DNA of 64,000 nucleotides from Epiperipatus broadwayi (GCA_028023455.1 JAQFVV010000001.1:19341611-19405610), one strand, 5' to 3'. Shown: positions 27,699-40,364, counted from the stretch's first letter. Made by a program: numbers and translations. Notes: a model not told the origin generated them from the sequence alone.

Positions 27699-28908
27699 GA
27701 CCGATTGTAAGTGCAATTGGTTCACCTACACAGACACTAGCTCGTTTTTTGACTTCTTTTCTACAGCCGCATTTAACAACGATGTCATCATATGTTAAAG
27801 ATGCTAATAATTTTCTTGAACTTATCCGGGATATTAAATTGACTAGGAATGATAGTTTGGTAAGTTTTGACATTGTTTCACTTTTTACTAGTGTACCTGT
27901 AAATGAAGCGATTCAAGTTTTTAAAAATATTGAGTTGCCTAATTTTGCTGCGGTTTTGATTGAACACTGCTTATCGAATACATTTTTTTGTTTTTGATGG
28001 GCAGATGTATAAACAAACATCAGGTCTAGCTATGAGTTCACCAATTTCTCCAGCATTGGCTTCTATTTTTATGGAGAATTTGGAAAATAAAATTTTGACT
28101 TTAGCAGTTAAAAAACCATCTATATGACTGAGGTATGTTGATCATACCTTTGTTATTTGGCCTCATTGTAAGCATGCTCTTGATGACTTTTTTAATTTTT
28201 TAAACTCTCTTCACAACAATATTAAATTTACCATGGAAATAGAAAATAACAATCAATTACCTTTTTTAGATGTTTTGATTGAAAGAAGAGAAGATGGTTC
28301 TTTATCCCATGGTATATATAAAAAACCAACACACACTGGGAGATATCTGCATTTTTCTTCTCATCACCATCCTGCACAACTATTTTCAGTGGCAAAGACA
28401 TTATTTGATAGAACAAAGAGACTTTCTGATGATAGCCATTTTCACCAGACCTTTTTTTGCTACTAATAAAATTCTTCTTCATAATGGTTTTAATTACAAC
28501 ATTATTAATAGGGCTTATACATATCAAAAGAAAAAAGATTTTGATACATCAAAAATTAAGACAATTTTGCCATATATAAAAGGAGTAACTGATAGAATTG
28601 GTAACATTTTAAAGAATAATAATATTCACACAATTTACACTACTTATAAAAGAATTAGTAAAATATTTCCACTTCCTAAAGATAAAATTGTTTTGGAGTG
28701 TCATGGTGTATATGAAATTCCATGTAGGGTCTGTCCACATACATATATAGGCCAGACTAATCGTAAAATAAATATTAGAAAGGAAGAACACATTCTGGCA
28801 GTGAGAGAAAAATCCAATTCATCAGCTATTTATTCTCATATAAAATTAACAAATCATGATATCAATTTTGAAAAAACAAATATTTTAGCAAAAATTGTAA
28901 CAATATGA
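27695..28908 (+). pseudogene. Penelope RT and GIY-YIG part, right arm
   Basis: RT segment MRPIVSAIGSPTQTLARFLT to SLFTSVPVNEAI (27695-27990), then a frameshift, then SPISPALASIFMEN. The catalytic box reads YVDH at 28134-28145, the same Asp-to-His change as the left arm, and is preceded by an in-frame TGA where the left arm has Trp. From 28279 a 209-codon frame carries the GIY-YIG domain: GVYEIPCRVCPHTYIGQTNR, then NIRKEEHILAVREKSNSSAI and HIKLTNHDINFEKTNIL. This arm preserves the endonuclease further than the left arm does. Confidence 0.83.
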
Positions 28909-29123
28909 CCAGAGATAGCTAAGAGAAACTATAGAGATTTTTAAAAGGCCCAAGAGCATAAATGAAAGGTGTGAGTTAAAGAAGATTAACAACATTTGGA
29001 AGAAGCTATTGGAAGAGAAAATAAATTTTAAAACTTCTCAACCAATAGAATTTAAATATGAGGAGAAAGAAAACGATAAAAACGATTTTAAATCTCACAT
29101 GCATTCTTATGATTTGAGAAAGA

Positions 29124-29171
29124 GGACGCTCTGAGGAAGGTACTTGATATTGTACTGAAACATCAGCATTT
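29124..29171 (+). ncRNA. Hammerhead-like motif in Penelope 3' region, right arm
   Basis: Same order as the left arm: GGACGCT, CTGAGGA (29131-29137), stem II GTAC/GTAC, GAAA (29157-29160), CATC, AGCATTT. Stem I has one C-A mismatch relative to the left arm, consistent with a single point change. The core is intact, with ATC as the cleavage triplet. Confidence 0.58.
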
Positions 29172-29324
29172 AGCTTTTTCACTACACAGAATATCCCGAA
29201 AATAGTAATAATAATATGATATATATATATATAATTATGGCAATTCTGAAGTATGTCAGACAACTGTCATATGATATTTAATTGCATTTATTACTCATAT
29301 TTTATAACAACCTGAATATTGAAT

Positions 29325-29400
29325 ATGGTGTAATGTGGCAGTAAAGTATGAGATTATAGAATATTGGATTCTGGGATCAATCCAAGTGCTATCATGATTT
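29325..29400 (+). repeat. tRNA-derived SINE-like fragment
   Basis: An A-box-like TGGTGTAATGT, then about 45 bases on a B-box-like GGATCAATCCA, then AGTGCTATCATG. It is related to the minus-strand copy at 25011-25110. Weak on its own; the two copies support each other. Confidence 0.4.
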
Positions 29401-31185
29401 GGTTTTAAATAATGATATCTTCCTTTTTTTAATACTATTATTATTTTTTACATGTATTATTAATTTGCTTTTCCTTGAATTTGGACTATGATGGGCTTTG
29501 TTACCTAGCTAAAAACCCATTATTGATTTATATTATTACCAAAATATATCCAACAATTATTGTTCTTGATTACAGGCAGTTAAAATTGAAGGAAAAGATA
29601 AATAGATATTATTTGCCAAAACAGTTAATTCTTAAAAATTTTCATTTATATTAATATTATTTAATGCCACTTTGTTAAGTACAACAACCATATAACATTA
29701 TTTGAAGATTTTTCTAATTCCAAATAGTCGCATTATGGAGAAAGTGTCTAAACATGTATTATCTATTGAAACAAACTGATTATTTAATTTTTTTATAGTT
29801 GCACAACAAAATATAACATTACACATAATAAAGTGCAAATGTGTGTGAATGGATTCTAAAAATTTATTGAATAAACAATGTAATTATAAAAATTGAAAAT
29901 GTCAGACTGTTTAATAATAAAGTATAGCATGCAATATTGAAATAATAATATATATAAAGAATGTGGATAAAAACTTTCACAAAATACATTCTTAAACAGT
30001 ATGTGCTTAACCAAATAAGCACATAAAAATTAAATAAAAAAATTATTATTTTATTACTAAAAGAATATAAAAAGCTAATTTTAACAAGAGAAAATGTAAA
30101 CAAGTCATGCAGAGAGATTAAGAATTAAAGTAAAAATAATGAATGGTTTTGAAACAAACAAGAACTATTTTTAACAAAGTAATTTGCATGTAAAATTGAC
30201 TTGATTACAGCTAATGAAATATAAGAGTTACATCAACCTTGTTATAACTAATGTACTCCAGAAAAGAAAATGGAGATAAGCTGATATGTAATGAATAGAT
30301 CAAATAAAGAATCATGTTTTATCTCCATGATGTGTGACTGAGTTGCAAAGTTACTCAGACTTTGGAGAAGTAGCAGAAGATGCCATTGGATGTTGTATCC
30401 CAATGAACCAACCCCTGGTTGTAGATACTGAGCTATATATGATGTTTACAGGTCTTTCAACCTTATTATGTTTTAGTAAGCTCAATGTAAAAATAGATAA
30501 ATTAGATGTAGAATTATTTATAGATGATTCTACATAAAATTCCAAATGTGCTTATTAATTCTTGTGTGTAGATAATTGTTTGCATTAAAATAATATTAGA
30601 TTACTCCTCTTATTATTGAGTTGTGTCCTCTGTATTTCCTATTCTGTTTGTGAAAGATATTAGTAATCCTTTGTTCTAATTTCTTCAATCAATGACACAA
30701 CACACAAAATATCAAATAAGTTATCTGAAGCTCAAAACAGAGAAAGAAGTTGTAGAATGCAGTGGTTATGTGAATGAAAATACCTGAAACTTCTAATTAT
30801 ACTTCAATGTTAATAGTCCAGACACCTGGACTAAAATTATGAACATAAAAATTAGTTAAAAATTTTATTAGACAAGTAGTTAAAACATTAATACATTTCA
30901 TGACACAATCAATCATATCATGTTTTAATGATTTAGTCAGGTAGTTAGTAAGGATTTTCCTACAAATGAGCCTGATAACAAGTTTACAGAATCATATTAT
31001 CATTATTTACTATGTGGAAAAATAATTTCTAAAAGTTATTTTGTGGCTGCAAAATCTAGAAGAGTTAATATGTAAATAATGAAAAAATAATAATTTTATG
31101 TTGTACTGTTTCTGTATCTTTTGTTAAATAACATTTTATAAAATTCATTTGTTTTAACTTACAAATTTTATTTTATAGGATTAGG
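29401..31185. other. AT-rich non-coding region
   Basis: No recognisable gene or element. A 64-67 codon open frame near 30334-30545 exists on both strands and has no motif. Confidence 0.5.
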
Positions 31186-32150
31186 GGTGTTGGAATTTAA
31201 CTTGCACAATGACACTGCTTACACACATGGTGGTCTTAGTATACTGTCATGGAACAAAGATTTACTCAAGAGAGAGGGAGAGCACATCTTACTATGGTAG
31301 GACTTTGGGTCTTTGGGTAGGTGCAAATGATTACACGATGAAATACATAACCTATGATTGTATCTACATACAATAGACTAGGTCTACATGTTTTTATTAA
31401 CCTAGATACAATTTGGGTCAGTTCACCCAGTCTCACCCCCTTCTGGTTCCATTATACCAGAGTATTCAAACTCAGGGAGTAATTGCTTTTGACTCTCTTA
31501 TCAGGGATCTAAATCACACTAATTAGCAATAATTATACCTCTATATAGGTGATGATTGATTATATAAATTCTATAAATATCTTTGAATATCATAGCACGT
31601 AGAATAAGGTGGGTGTGTGCATATATATATATATATCGAGGATTATCACATCAATTGACATGAATATATCTATTTATGATTTTAATAATATAATGATGAT
31701 AAGAATGTTGGTGTTGGATATAAGAATAATGATGATAATAAGGTTAACGGTGGGTATAAGAATAATGATGAGCTAGAGACTCGATTAAAGTAACAAATTC
31801 TTTTAACATTTTTGATAACAGTAAAAAAAATAAACAAATGTTTAATAATACCGAATTATATAATCTGCTATGTCAAAGATGAGCTTCTATCATAAGTTAT
31901 AATAATAATAATCATAAAAATCCTTATCCCTCAGCCCATGGTAGAAATTCATGTGCTTGGCATCAATTATTTATAAAGACATATATATATATATATAATA
32001 ATAATATTTACATAACCATGAATCTAACTGGCTAATCAATCCTATTTACAGTCACATCATGAGAATTCTTGCTATCCAGTTCATATTGATGATGATAAAT
32101 CTTCTTGGGAGCCCCCTCTATCTATAGATGTCTAACATTAATAGAAAAGA
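31186..32150. repeat. LTR-like dispersed repeat, copy 1
   Basis: Starts near TGTTGGAATTTAACTTGC and shares with copies at 61564 and 63285 an ordered set of blocks: GGTC…GACTTT…GTCTT, an AATACATAACC-like block, CTCACC, ATTC(G/A)AACTCAGG, and GACTCTCTTATCAGGGAT. Similarity continues into TGCTATGTCAAAGATGAG, matched by copy 2 near 62.15 kb. The TG start and length suggest an LTR or solo LTR. No coding part is recognisable next to it. Confidence 0.5.
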
Positions 32151-32308
32151 AGCATCCTTGCTAGGCTGTTAACCAATTACACAAAAGAAACATATAACAA
32201 AGGTTAGTTATCGGTTAATAAACTAATATCAATTCTGTCCTATTTTATAGTGTAGTCACTTAATGTGTGATAATGTTGAAAATCTTACCCTTTATTTCAC
32301 ATTATGCT

Positions 32309-32396
32309 GTCAATGTTGATTTGATTGGGAAAGCAAGTTGCTCTTGATTTTTGTCAATGTTGATTTGATTGGGAAAGCAAGTTGCTCTAGATTTTA
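32309..32396. repeat. Two 44 bp direct repeats
   Basis: GTCAATGTTGATTTGATTGG and its continuation occur at 32309 and again at 32353 in exact tandem, with one visible difference near the end of the unit. Confidence 0.9.
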
Positions 32397-32589
32397 TTTA
32401 ATAACAAAAAAAAATATCTAGCTAAATCTAATAACTTCTCTCTCCTTACTCTTATAATAAACTTTTCCAAAAAATATGAACACATTTACTTCCAAGTGTG
32501 GAAACAAAAATTAAAAAAAAAAAATAATAATAAATTTTTTTTAAAAAAAATCAAAATTCCCAATTATTCATATTAGTTAAAGTTTGATG

Positions 32590-33769
32590 AGTCTGCTGGA
32601 AAGGTCATTCATATTATGAGCCCATCATTTTCAAAATGAATCTCTCTGAATAAAAAGAGAACACTGTTCCCTTGAAGAATGCCATTATTCTGCTTAGAAT
32701 GATAGTATAGGATCCTGTCCAGGTGACATTCTCTTGAATTATGTGGAGGCATCTTAACAATGAATGTTCTTCAGGCTTGCAGAAATAAGCTGATGATGTC
32801 ATTATGCTTTCATGGCTCAGGTGATGGCATTCTATCCCCTATGGTATCATTGTTTTTAGCCAGAACACATTGTATAATGATATATAATATATACATAGTT
32901 TATTTGATTTCAATTGGGTATTAAGTAGTGATATATATAAGAGAACAATTATTTGCTTTCTTCCTCTTCGATTGTTGATAACTATTTATTTATTTTTCTT
33001 AATTAAAGTTTCTTAAGCAAAAAAAAATACTTTGCTTCTTCGAATTAACTTGGCTACTTATAAATTTTCAATTTAATTTGCTGGTTTGGCTTCTATTAAC
33101 TTTAATTCAATAAAAAAAATTTAATGCTGAATATATACATCCATTTTTGTATTCGAATTTTTATGCATAATGAAGTTGGCTTTTATTTAGCAAGAGCATT
33201 ATTTTGAAAGAGCAAAAATAAGATTCAAATTGTTTTTATATAGCATTTAGTTTGAAAGTGAGATTAACTCATTTCCTTATATATTATGTGATTTCCTATT
33301 GTTAAACAGACTTTGTATATAGTTATTGGTATTAAAACAATAATTTGTTGAAGTTTTAATTTTGTTTTTGCAGTTGGTTGCTATATGATTAAATTTAGAT
33401 TAGGCCATTATTTTGTGCATTTTATGTAAATGTCTTAGTTATTGTTCTAATCTAATTAATGATATACAACACAAGTTTCTGACTTTGGTGTTAATATACA
33501 TATATGTTTGACTGTTTTTTTTAGAGTATTTAACCTAATTGTTTAATGATTTTTATAATCTTTTTTATTACAGTAGAAAAATTAAGTTGCTGTGGAATTT
33601 AGTATTTTAGCTTATAAAAATGTTCATTATACATATACGCATTTAAAAAAATAATAATAATACTGGTAAATTGCTTAGCAATTTATTAGTTAAGCAAATA
33701 TTTTTCATGGCTCCAATTGGTAGTATGGGCTAACATAGGATGGTGTGACTGGGTTGTAAGACCCTTACA
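32590..33769 (-). mobile_element. Gypsy-linked module, copy 1 (LTR-like part plus RT/RNase H edge)
   Basis: On the minus strand the block starts TGTAAGGGTCTTACAACC at 33769 and runs through AT-rich non-coding DNA to about 32870. It then passes into degenerate coding sequence resembling the RT/RNase H boundary of Ty3/gypsy pol (a DAS codon triplet and a LYYHSKQNN-like segment, 32.6-32.8 kb). The same order occurs at 36.0-37.0 kb. The non-coding part begins TG and has a CA near its inner end, as an LTR would, but no primer-binding site follows it. Confidence 0.6.
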
Positions 33770-33789
33770 ACTCTCCAGTACTTACAGAG

Positions 33790-34429
33790 TTAAAATTCTA
33801 ACTTATGATTAGAATTTTAATACTTAAATATGAGTATTTCACTATAAACTCATCGACACTCCTTTAACACTTTAAGCAAATAATTTTATTTATTATAACA
33901 GTTTCGACTGTACTAGCAGTCTTTGTAGGTATCTGTTTAATGTTGGATTCAGTTTGGTTTCAATGGAGGGTTTCAAAAGTTCACTCCCAATGTTGCTTAT
34001 ATTTTTATCAGCTAATATTAAAATGCTATTTTCATGATTTCTTTTAATGGCTATGTCATATTTAAGGTGTGATTTTTTAGGGTTTTTGATTGTTATATTG
34101 ACAAATAATTAACCAATAATGTGTCTTTATTGCAGATACCACATAAGTTTATTTGTTGAGTCTTACTAAATTTTTCAAAGGTCTAACTAAATATTAGAGC
34201 ATCCATTGCTCTGCATGGATAGACTCTTGAATCTCAGTTAATTTCAAGATAACCCAATGCTTTTAAGAATTAACTTGGGTGTACCCACATCAAAACAATA
34301 TCAATAGTCATGCACATTTTTTTTGCCATAAATCACCTAGATATATACATACTCTTTGATATTGATTTCATTACTTAGTATGTTTTAACTTACATTCTTA
34401 GTTGTTTTCTAGCCAAATTGTGGATTATA
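33790..34429 (-). other. Probable 3' part of gypsy internal region
   Basis: Lies between the integrase relic and the LTR-like module in sense order. The minus-strand text contains TAGTACAGTCGAAACTGTTA near 33.9 kb but no recognisable protein. I infer 3' untranslated or accessory sequence of the retroelement. Confidence 0.35.
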
Positions 34430-36190
34430 CAGAGCTACTGTATGATCATGTGGAGAGGCCGTAATACAGTTTTTAGATACAGGAATTATATGTACCTCAT
34501 ATCTCTCCTCCAATATCAATCTAAAATGCATTGTGACCAGATTGCTTTATGATTGTTGATGGTCTTTCATACTGATTGAAAAACTTATTATACATGATGT
34601 CTTGTGGTTTGCTTACATGTGGTGTTTTATGAAGACTTTGTTTCTTATTTTGAAATCATGAGACACCTTTCCTTTATTCTTATCTTTGTTTCTTTTATTA
34701 GCCATTTCCATGAGTTTTTCTTGTGCTCATAGTCTATCCTTCTCTGCATTTATTTCAGTGGGATTAACTGGGAATTGGTATTTTGTGAATAATGTAGGTA
34801 TGGGTTTGTGTCGGTGTAGTCTAATGGCTGCAAATCCTGTTGATTCATTTATACTCCAGTTAATAGACTACACATCACATGTTTTTTACCCATCCCTTGT
34901 GGTCATCTCCCAAATAAGTCCTCAAAAAAATCTGAGCTCCCACATTACATGTTGTAGGGATTTGGTGTTGGATTCCTAATGGATGTAAGCACATGTTTTA
35001 TGTGATATTTTTCACCCATTTTTCCATTTCATTGAGAGGAAAGCAGTGTCATGATCTGTTAATACGATCTCAGGCTTCCCTATCACTGAAAATTGAATTG
35101 TGCCTAATACCTTGATTGTATGTCTGGTATTAGCTTGGGGTATTGGATAAGCAAAAATATATTTAGAAAAGAGATCATATTGTGACCAACAAGAATTTTT
35201 GCTTATTAAGTGGGGATAATGGCCCATAATAGTCTATTGCGAGGATTTCACTTGGTCTTTCAGGTATGATTGATTTTATATAACTACTATAGTTTTGGTT
35301 TATTGGCTTAGCTATTAAGCAAATCAGACAGTCTTGGAGTGAACTCAAGATGTCGCAATGCATTTTTGGCCAGTAAACCAGTTTTTAATGGTATGATGAA
35401 TTTTGTGGACACCATAGTTTCCATACAAACCACATAGATATCTTATAAGTGGGATTTATATAGATGTAGATATTACTACCCTCCACTCATCTGTATATAT
35501 GGATTTATATTATATAACAAGACTTGTTTTTTTTATCTTATATAATGTAGATCTTTTGGCACATGCAGAACTTTTTCTCCTTTCAAGGCTTTAATTATGG
35601 AGTTTAGTTCCAGATATTTTAACAGTGTCTCTTGTTGGACTTCCAAATCATTCTCTATATTTTTACCAATCATTAGATTGTTGTTAGTAATATGGGCATT
35701 ATCTACTAACATGTGATATTGTTCTGACCTACATGGGTTTCAACTGAGCACATCTCCCCCAACATTCTTGGATCCTTTGTGATATTAGCCTGTGTAGTTG
35801 AATTCCTGTCACAACAAACTCCACCAGGTTAAATGATTGTTGGTCATGTAATTGTGGTTCAGGAATTCAAGGCTTTTGTAATCAGTGATCACTATCACCT
35901 CTGATCTGAGAAGCATCTCTCAAAATTTTTGTAAGACCCACACTATTGCTAGTGCTTCCTTCTCAGTAACCATGTAATTTATTTATGGACCCTTTGGGAG
36001 GAGACTGATAAAGTAGAGGATGCATGGCCAGCCATCCTCCTCAATCTAGAATAGCATTCCTCCTATCCCGAAACCACTACTCTCTGTTTGGACAATAAAG
36101 ACAAGGGATGTTCTTTGGGCTTTGCAGCAATAAACAGATGAAGTCACTGTGCTTTCATGGCTCTGGTGATGGCATTCTATTCCTTATAGT
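34430..36190 (-). pseudogene. Ty3/gypsy pol relic: RNase H and integrase
   Basis: In sense order: an RT thumb edge, then RNase H with VQTESSGFGIGGML near 36.07 kb, where the usual TDAS is TESS, changing the first catalytic Asp. MVTEKEALAIVWVLQKF follows near 35.95 kb and ITDYKSLEFLNHNYMTNN near 35.87 kb. Integrase follows: a zinc-binding end with CDILSSLQDCLIC (35.36 kb), core AIDYYGPLSPLNKQKFLLV (35.27 kb), a second catalytic Asp in VLTDHDTAFLS (35.05 kb) and a probable catalytic Glu in WELRFF (34.94 kb), then a C-terminal chromatin-facing part to about 34.43 kb. Stops and shifts occur throughout. No RT palm lies upstream; the LTR-like module abuts instead. Confidence 0.8.
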
Positions 36191-37005
36191 ATCATTGCTT
36201 TTAACTGGAACATATTGTATAATGATATATATTATATACATAGTTCATTTGGTTCCAATTGGGTATTTAGTAGCAATATATATATATATATATGTAAGAG
36301 AACAATTATTTACTTTCTTTCTCTTTGATTGTTGATAACTATTTTTTTTTTCTTTTTGCATGAATAAAATTAAAGTTTCTTAAGCAAAAAAAAAGAATCC
36401 TTTTGCTTCTTCGAATTAACTTGGCTATTTATAAATTTTCAATTTAATTTGCTGATTTGGCTTCTATTAACTTTAATATCATTAAAAAAATTAATTCTGA
36501 ATATATACACTCATCTTTGCATTCAAAATTTAAAGGATAACAAAGTTGACATTTATTTAGGAAGAGCATTATTTTGAAAGAGAAAGGATAGAGATTCAAA
36601 TTGCTTTTATATAGCATTCAGTTTGAAAGCGAGATTAGCTCATTTGCTTATATATCATGTGATTTCCTATTGTTAAGCAGACTTTATTTATAGGGATTGG
36701 TATTAAAACAATAATTTGTTGAAGTTTATATATGTTTGACAGATTTTTCTTTAGAGTATTTAACCTAATTGTTTAATGATTTTTATAACCTTTTTTATTA
36801 CAGTAAAAAAAGTAAGCTGTTGTGCAATTTAGTATTTTAGCTTTTAAAAAAAAGTTTATTGTGTATATATATGCATTTTAAAAACATAATAATAATACTG
36901 GTAAATTGCTTAGCAATTTATTAGTTAAGCAAATATTTTTATGGCTCCAATTGATAATATAGGATAACATAGGATGATGTGACAGGTTTGTAAGCCATCC
37001 TTACA
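36191..37005 (-). mobile_element. Gypsy-linked LTR-like module, copy 2
   Basis: About 85-90% similar by eye to the non-coding part of copy 1 (33769 to about 32870), and 3236 bp from it. It starts TGTAAGGATGGCTTACAA at 37005 (minus strand). Shared landmarks are AAATTGCTTAGCAATTTATT, a TA microsatellite and TTGGTTCCAATTGGG. It joins RNase H coding sequence at the same place as copy 1, so the join predates the duplication. Confidence 0.7.
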
Positions 37006-40000
37006 ATATATACATTAGAAGTGCATCTTTCATAATTTTTTAAATTAAAATTTTGAAAGTAAAAAAATCAATATTAAAAGCACTTATAAAAAGAGATTGT
37101 TGTTTTGATAACAAATCATGATTTTAATCTTAATTAAGATAATAATGATGTTAAAAATAGATTCTACATAAATTTACTTGTAGGAAATTTGATATTCAAG
37201 TTTTAGAAGGCAATTTCACTTTCTAATGTGCTTATGCAAGTTCGTCATGTTGTTGATTTGTGGACTCTTTTAAAGTTTGTTCTTGGGTTTACTAAAATAG
37301 CAATTTTTGGCTGTTTCTGAATTGATTAAAAAATACATTCCCTATGTAATTAAATTATAACAGATATGCAGACTGTATAAGTAATTAAGATACTTAAAAG
37401 CAAAAATTCAATGACTGACAAAAATACTCATTAATTGGCATATTAAACAGTCAAAGTAAATATCAGTAATTAATTATCATAATTATGTTAGATTTTTTTG
37501 ACTGTTAAAGGTATCATATAGACTGGAACATACCTTAATATAAAAAAAAAATCAGTAGATAAAAATAGTAAATAAAAATTCATTTAAAAAATAGATGCAC
37601 TATAATAAAAAGCTAATCAATATATGACTTTAGCCTGGTTAGCAAGAACAATTGGTGTTACATAGCACATTGCAAATCAAAGACATTGCATAAAAATTAA
37701 GTTATAATAAGTTCCCATGAGAAAAAATAATTTATTACTTTAAAATATATAAAAATTCAATTAAAAAATTAAAGACTACATTAAAAAAAGTATTAATTAA
37801 TGAATAAACATTTTGTTAAGCATACTATTAAAATAATGACTAATCTGTGGTTAAATATATTGTATAAAAGCATTTCAATAACTATAATTTTAAAAAAAAT
37901 TCTAATTTTTACATTGATAGTTCAACATTTTGCTTCTTAATGTGTTCCAGTAAAATCAGTGACTTTTCATAAATTTTAGGCATTTTGGGATGTTACATTG
38001 GAGCATCTATCACTTTGACTTTACTTTGCTATATATCTATAATACTAGTTTACTGTACACAGTTTTTGTTTGCATAAAAATTGTATTAAAATTATTAGTT
38101 AAAAAAAAATCTGATGTCAGTATTGTACAGACTTCATACAAATACAACATTAAATTTGCATATGAGTGTAAACCAAAATACCTTATTTGATCTTAGCCAA
38201 GCTTATAATGCATGATTGGTAGATTGTTTAGTCTGAAACAATTTATGTGTGTGTGTTTCATATTTAGTATTTTGGAAAAAACGTTTGTAATTTTCAGTAA
38301 TTTATTTAAATATTTAAGCTATTTATACAATATAGTTGTAAAATATTTATTTTAAACTAAAAGACTATGTGACTACAATTAGATTTTATTTGAAAGTATT
38401 TGTTTTTTTAGAAAACAAGGTTTAAGAAATGTATTAAACCACTAAACATCAGATGATTACCATTTCTTATGCCTGCTCAAGACCTATATGAATATATAAT
38501 TTAATGAGCTTGAACTGAAAATATTATGTTTCAATTTTAGGCACATAGTTTTGTAATTACATACAGATAAAAGATGCCTATCATTTGAAAACTTATATTT
38601 GTAATAAATAATACAAAGATTATTAATATATGATATAGAAAAAAATGGTTTAATTGTAAAAATAAAATATTAGAAATATGGAGAAAATTGTCAATAGAGT
38701 CTTTCAAATAAGAAAGGCAGCAGTAGGAACTTGAATAGATTAAGTAGTGAGAGAATATTTCCGAATTCATAATTCATTATATTAAAATAAAACATGAAGC
38801 AATTTTAAATTACAAAAAAGATCAACTTAACATGTATTTTGATGCACTTTGTTCTATTATTAAAGTTTTTATTTTTTATTTTTGTAATTAACAGCAATAC
38901 TATTAAATTTTTCAAAACAAGATATGAATAACAGGTTTTTTTTTTACATTAATGCAGTAAAATTAAATAAAAATTTGATAAAGAAATATAAAATACAGTT
39001 GATTGCTAAAATCTTAATAATATAAATGTTCAATGTGGTTTTTTTTTCTCATACTAAACATGTATTTTTTTAACAGCCACCATTCTGGTGAATATGAGAA
39101 ACAAATTACGAAATTATTGATTTAAATTTGAGAAAATAAATGATATTTTAGACATAATGTTTAGTAATTTTTGATCGTATAAAGTCAATAATTAATTGCA
39201 TAATGCACAGAATCATGTCCCTCCCCTGCAAAATAATTTACAATTACAATGCCTTATGTATTACAAATATAATTAATGCAGTTTTTTCCACAAGCAAAAT
39301 AACACTCATAAGATTTTAATCCATAATATTGGTTGGATAAATATTTAAAATTTTATCAAATTTAATATTAATAACCTTTGTTGTTTTATGCTGTAAAAAT
39401 AAGTTTGTGATTATTTACAGTATTGAATAAAACATTTTTTTTATATATAATAATTGATAATAATATTTACTGAGGCTATAACCTCGATAATATGCGTGTA
39501 AAATGCGATAGTAGGGACCTCTACAGGTGTTTTAACCACAAGCTTATGCTATGGAAGAAAAGAGGGGAATTGATAATGAAAATCTTTTCTACTTTGGATA
39601 TATGATAAATGACTGTCTTGCAAGGCACTAAATAAAAATCTGATGAAATATATTAATCATATTCTAATTCTTTAATCAAAACATTATTGTATATGGCATA
39701 ATGAATAAATTCTGTATTTTACTATACATTTTTAGCTTCAACATTACCATTTTATTTTTGGATGATGTTGTTTTAGTGAATTCACTATCATCAATCTTAT
39801 AAAATAGCCATCATTTTGAAAAAAAAAAAGGTAATTGTTTATTTTAAAATGTTTTGAATTTTTTTAAAGCTCATAATAGAAAAGAAATTAATTATAAATC
39901 AAAATAGTGGGTACAAATTGATGATGATCACTATGGCAAATCTTCACATTAAGGTTCATCATCAACCAGGTAAACATATAATCTTTTGCTTTTGGATTTG

Positions 40001-40137
40001 ATGGTATTGAAACTAAAATTGTAAGAGCATAATGGATTGAAGAAGTACCATAAATGAAGAGAACTAGATTCACAATTTTAAAAAAATATAATGAAATTAA
40101 GCATAGTTTTCATAAAAAATTACCAAAGGTCAGTTAT
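37006..40137. other. AT-rich non-coding region
   Basis: I see no gene. A fragment of the foldback-element terminus lies at 38428-38478 (listed separately). Remaining frames are short and low in complexity. Confidence 0.5.
38428..38478. repeat. Fragment of the hammerhead foldback element terminus
   Basis: The segment starting TATTAAACCACTAAACATCA matches the outer end of the foldback elements at 40.15 kb (GTTAAGCCACTAAATATCAC) and 53.09 kb (GTTAAACCATTAAGCATCAC). Confidence 0.55.
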
Positions 40138-40324
40138 TTCTATTAGGCAGGAATGGTGTTAAGCCACTAAATATCACATGATCACCATATCATGCTAGCA
40201 CATAACTGTTAATAAACAGGCAAAAATTCTCATATAATAGTGCCACCTTGTGCTAACCAGAGTAATCAATGGATGCCAGAAGGCTTGTGCATAAAATCCC
40301 TATCTAATGCCTACTCATCCAATA

Positions 40325-40364
40325 TCCCCAGACTAGTTTCTGGTGTGGACTTCATCAGTGAGGA
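40325..40364 (-). ncRNA. Hammerhead-like motif, 40 kb element left arm
   Basis: Sense: stem I TCCTCA with TGGGGA (fully paired), core CTGATGA, a weakened stem II, core GAAA, then CTAGTC ending at the cleavage position. Stem II has lost most of the GGC/GCC pairing of its sister copies, so this copy is probably impaired. Confidence 0.55.

Larger units (their letters stand above)
27163..29216 (+). mobile_element. Penelope-like element, right arm of head-to-head pair
   Basis: The mirror copy, extending 315 bases further 5' than the left arm. Coding similarity starts at 27171 (KNLSDRKLSDFELKVLNKGF) with no visible spacer from the left arm. RT, GIY-YIG and the 3' hammerhead region follow in order, ending near 29216 in a TA microsatellite. 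Several frameshifts and stops are present, so it cannot be autonomous. Confidence 0.9.

Noticed and set aside
33880-33920. CAGTCGAAACTGTTA (minus strand) near a CTGCTAG, considered as a hammerhead core
   Set aside because: CTGCTAG does not fit CTGANGA and stem I is absent.
38187-38200. TTGATCTTAGCCAA, identical to part of the complement of U2 snRNA
   Set aside because: Only 14 bases match and the neighbouring U2 positions do not, so chance or a tiny relic is likelier than a gene.
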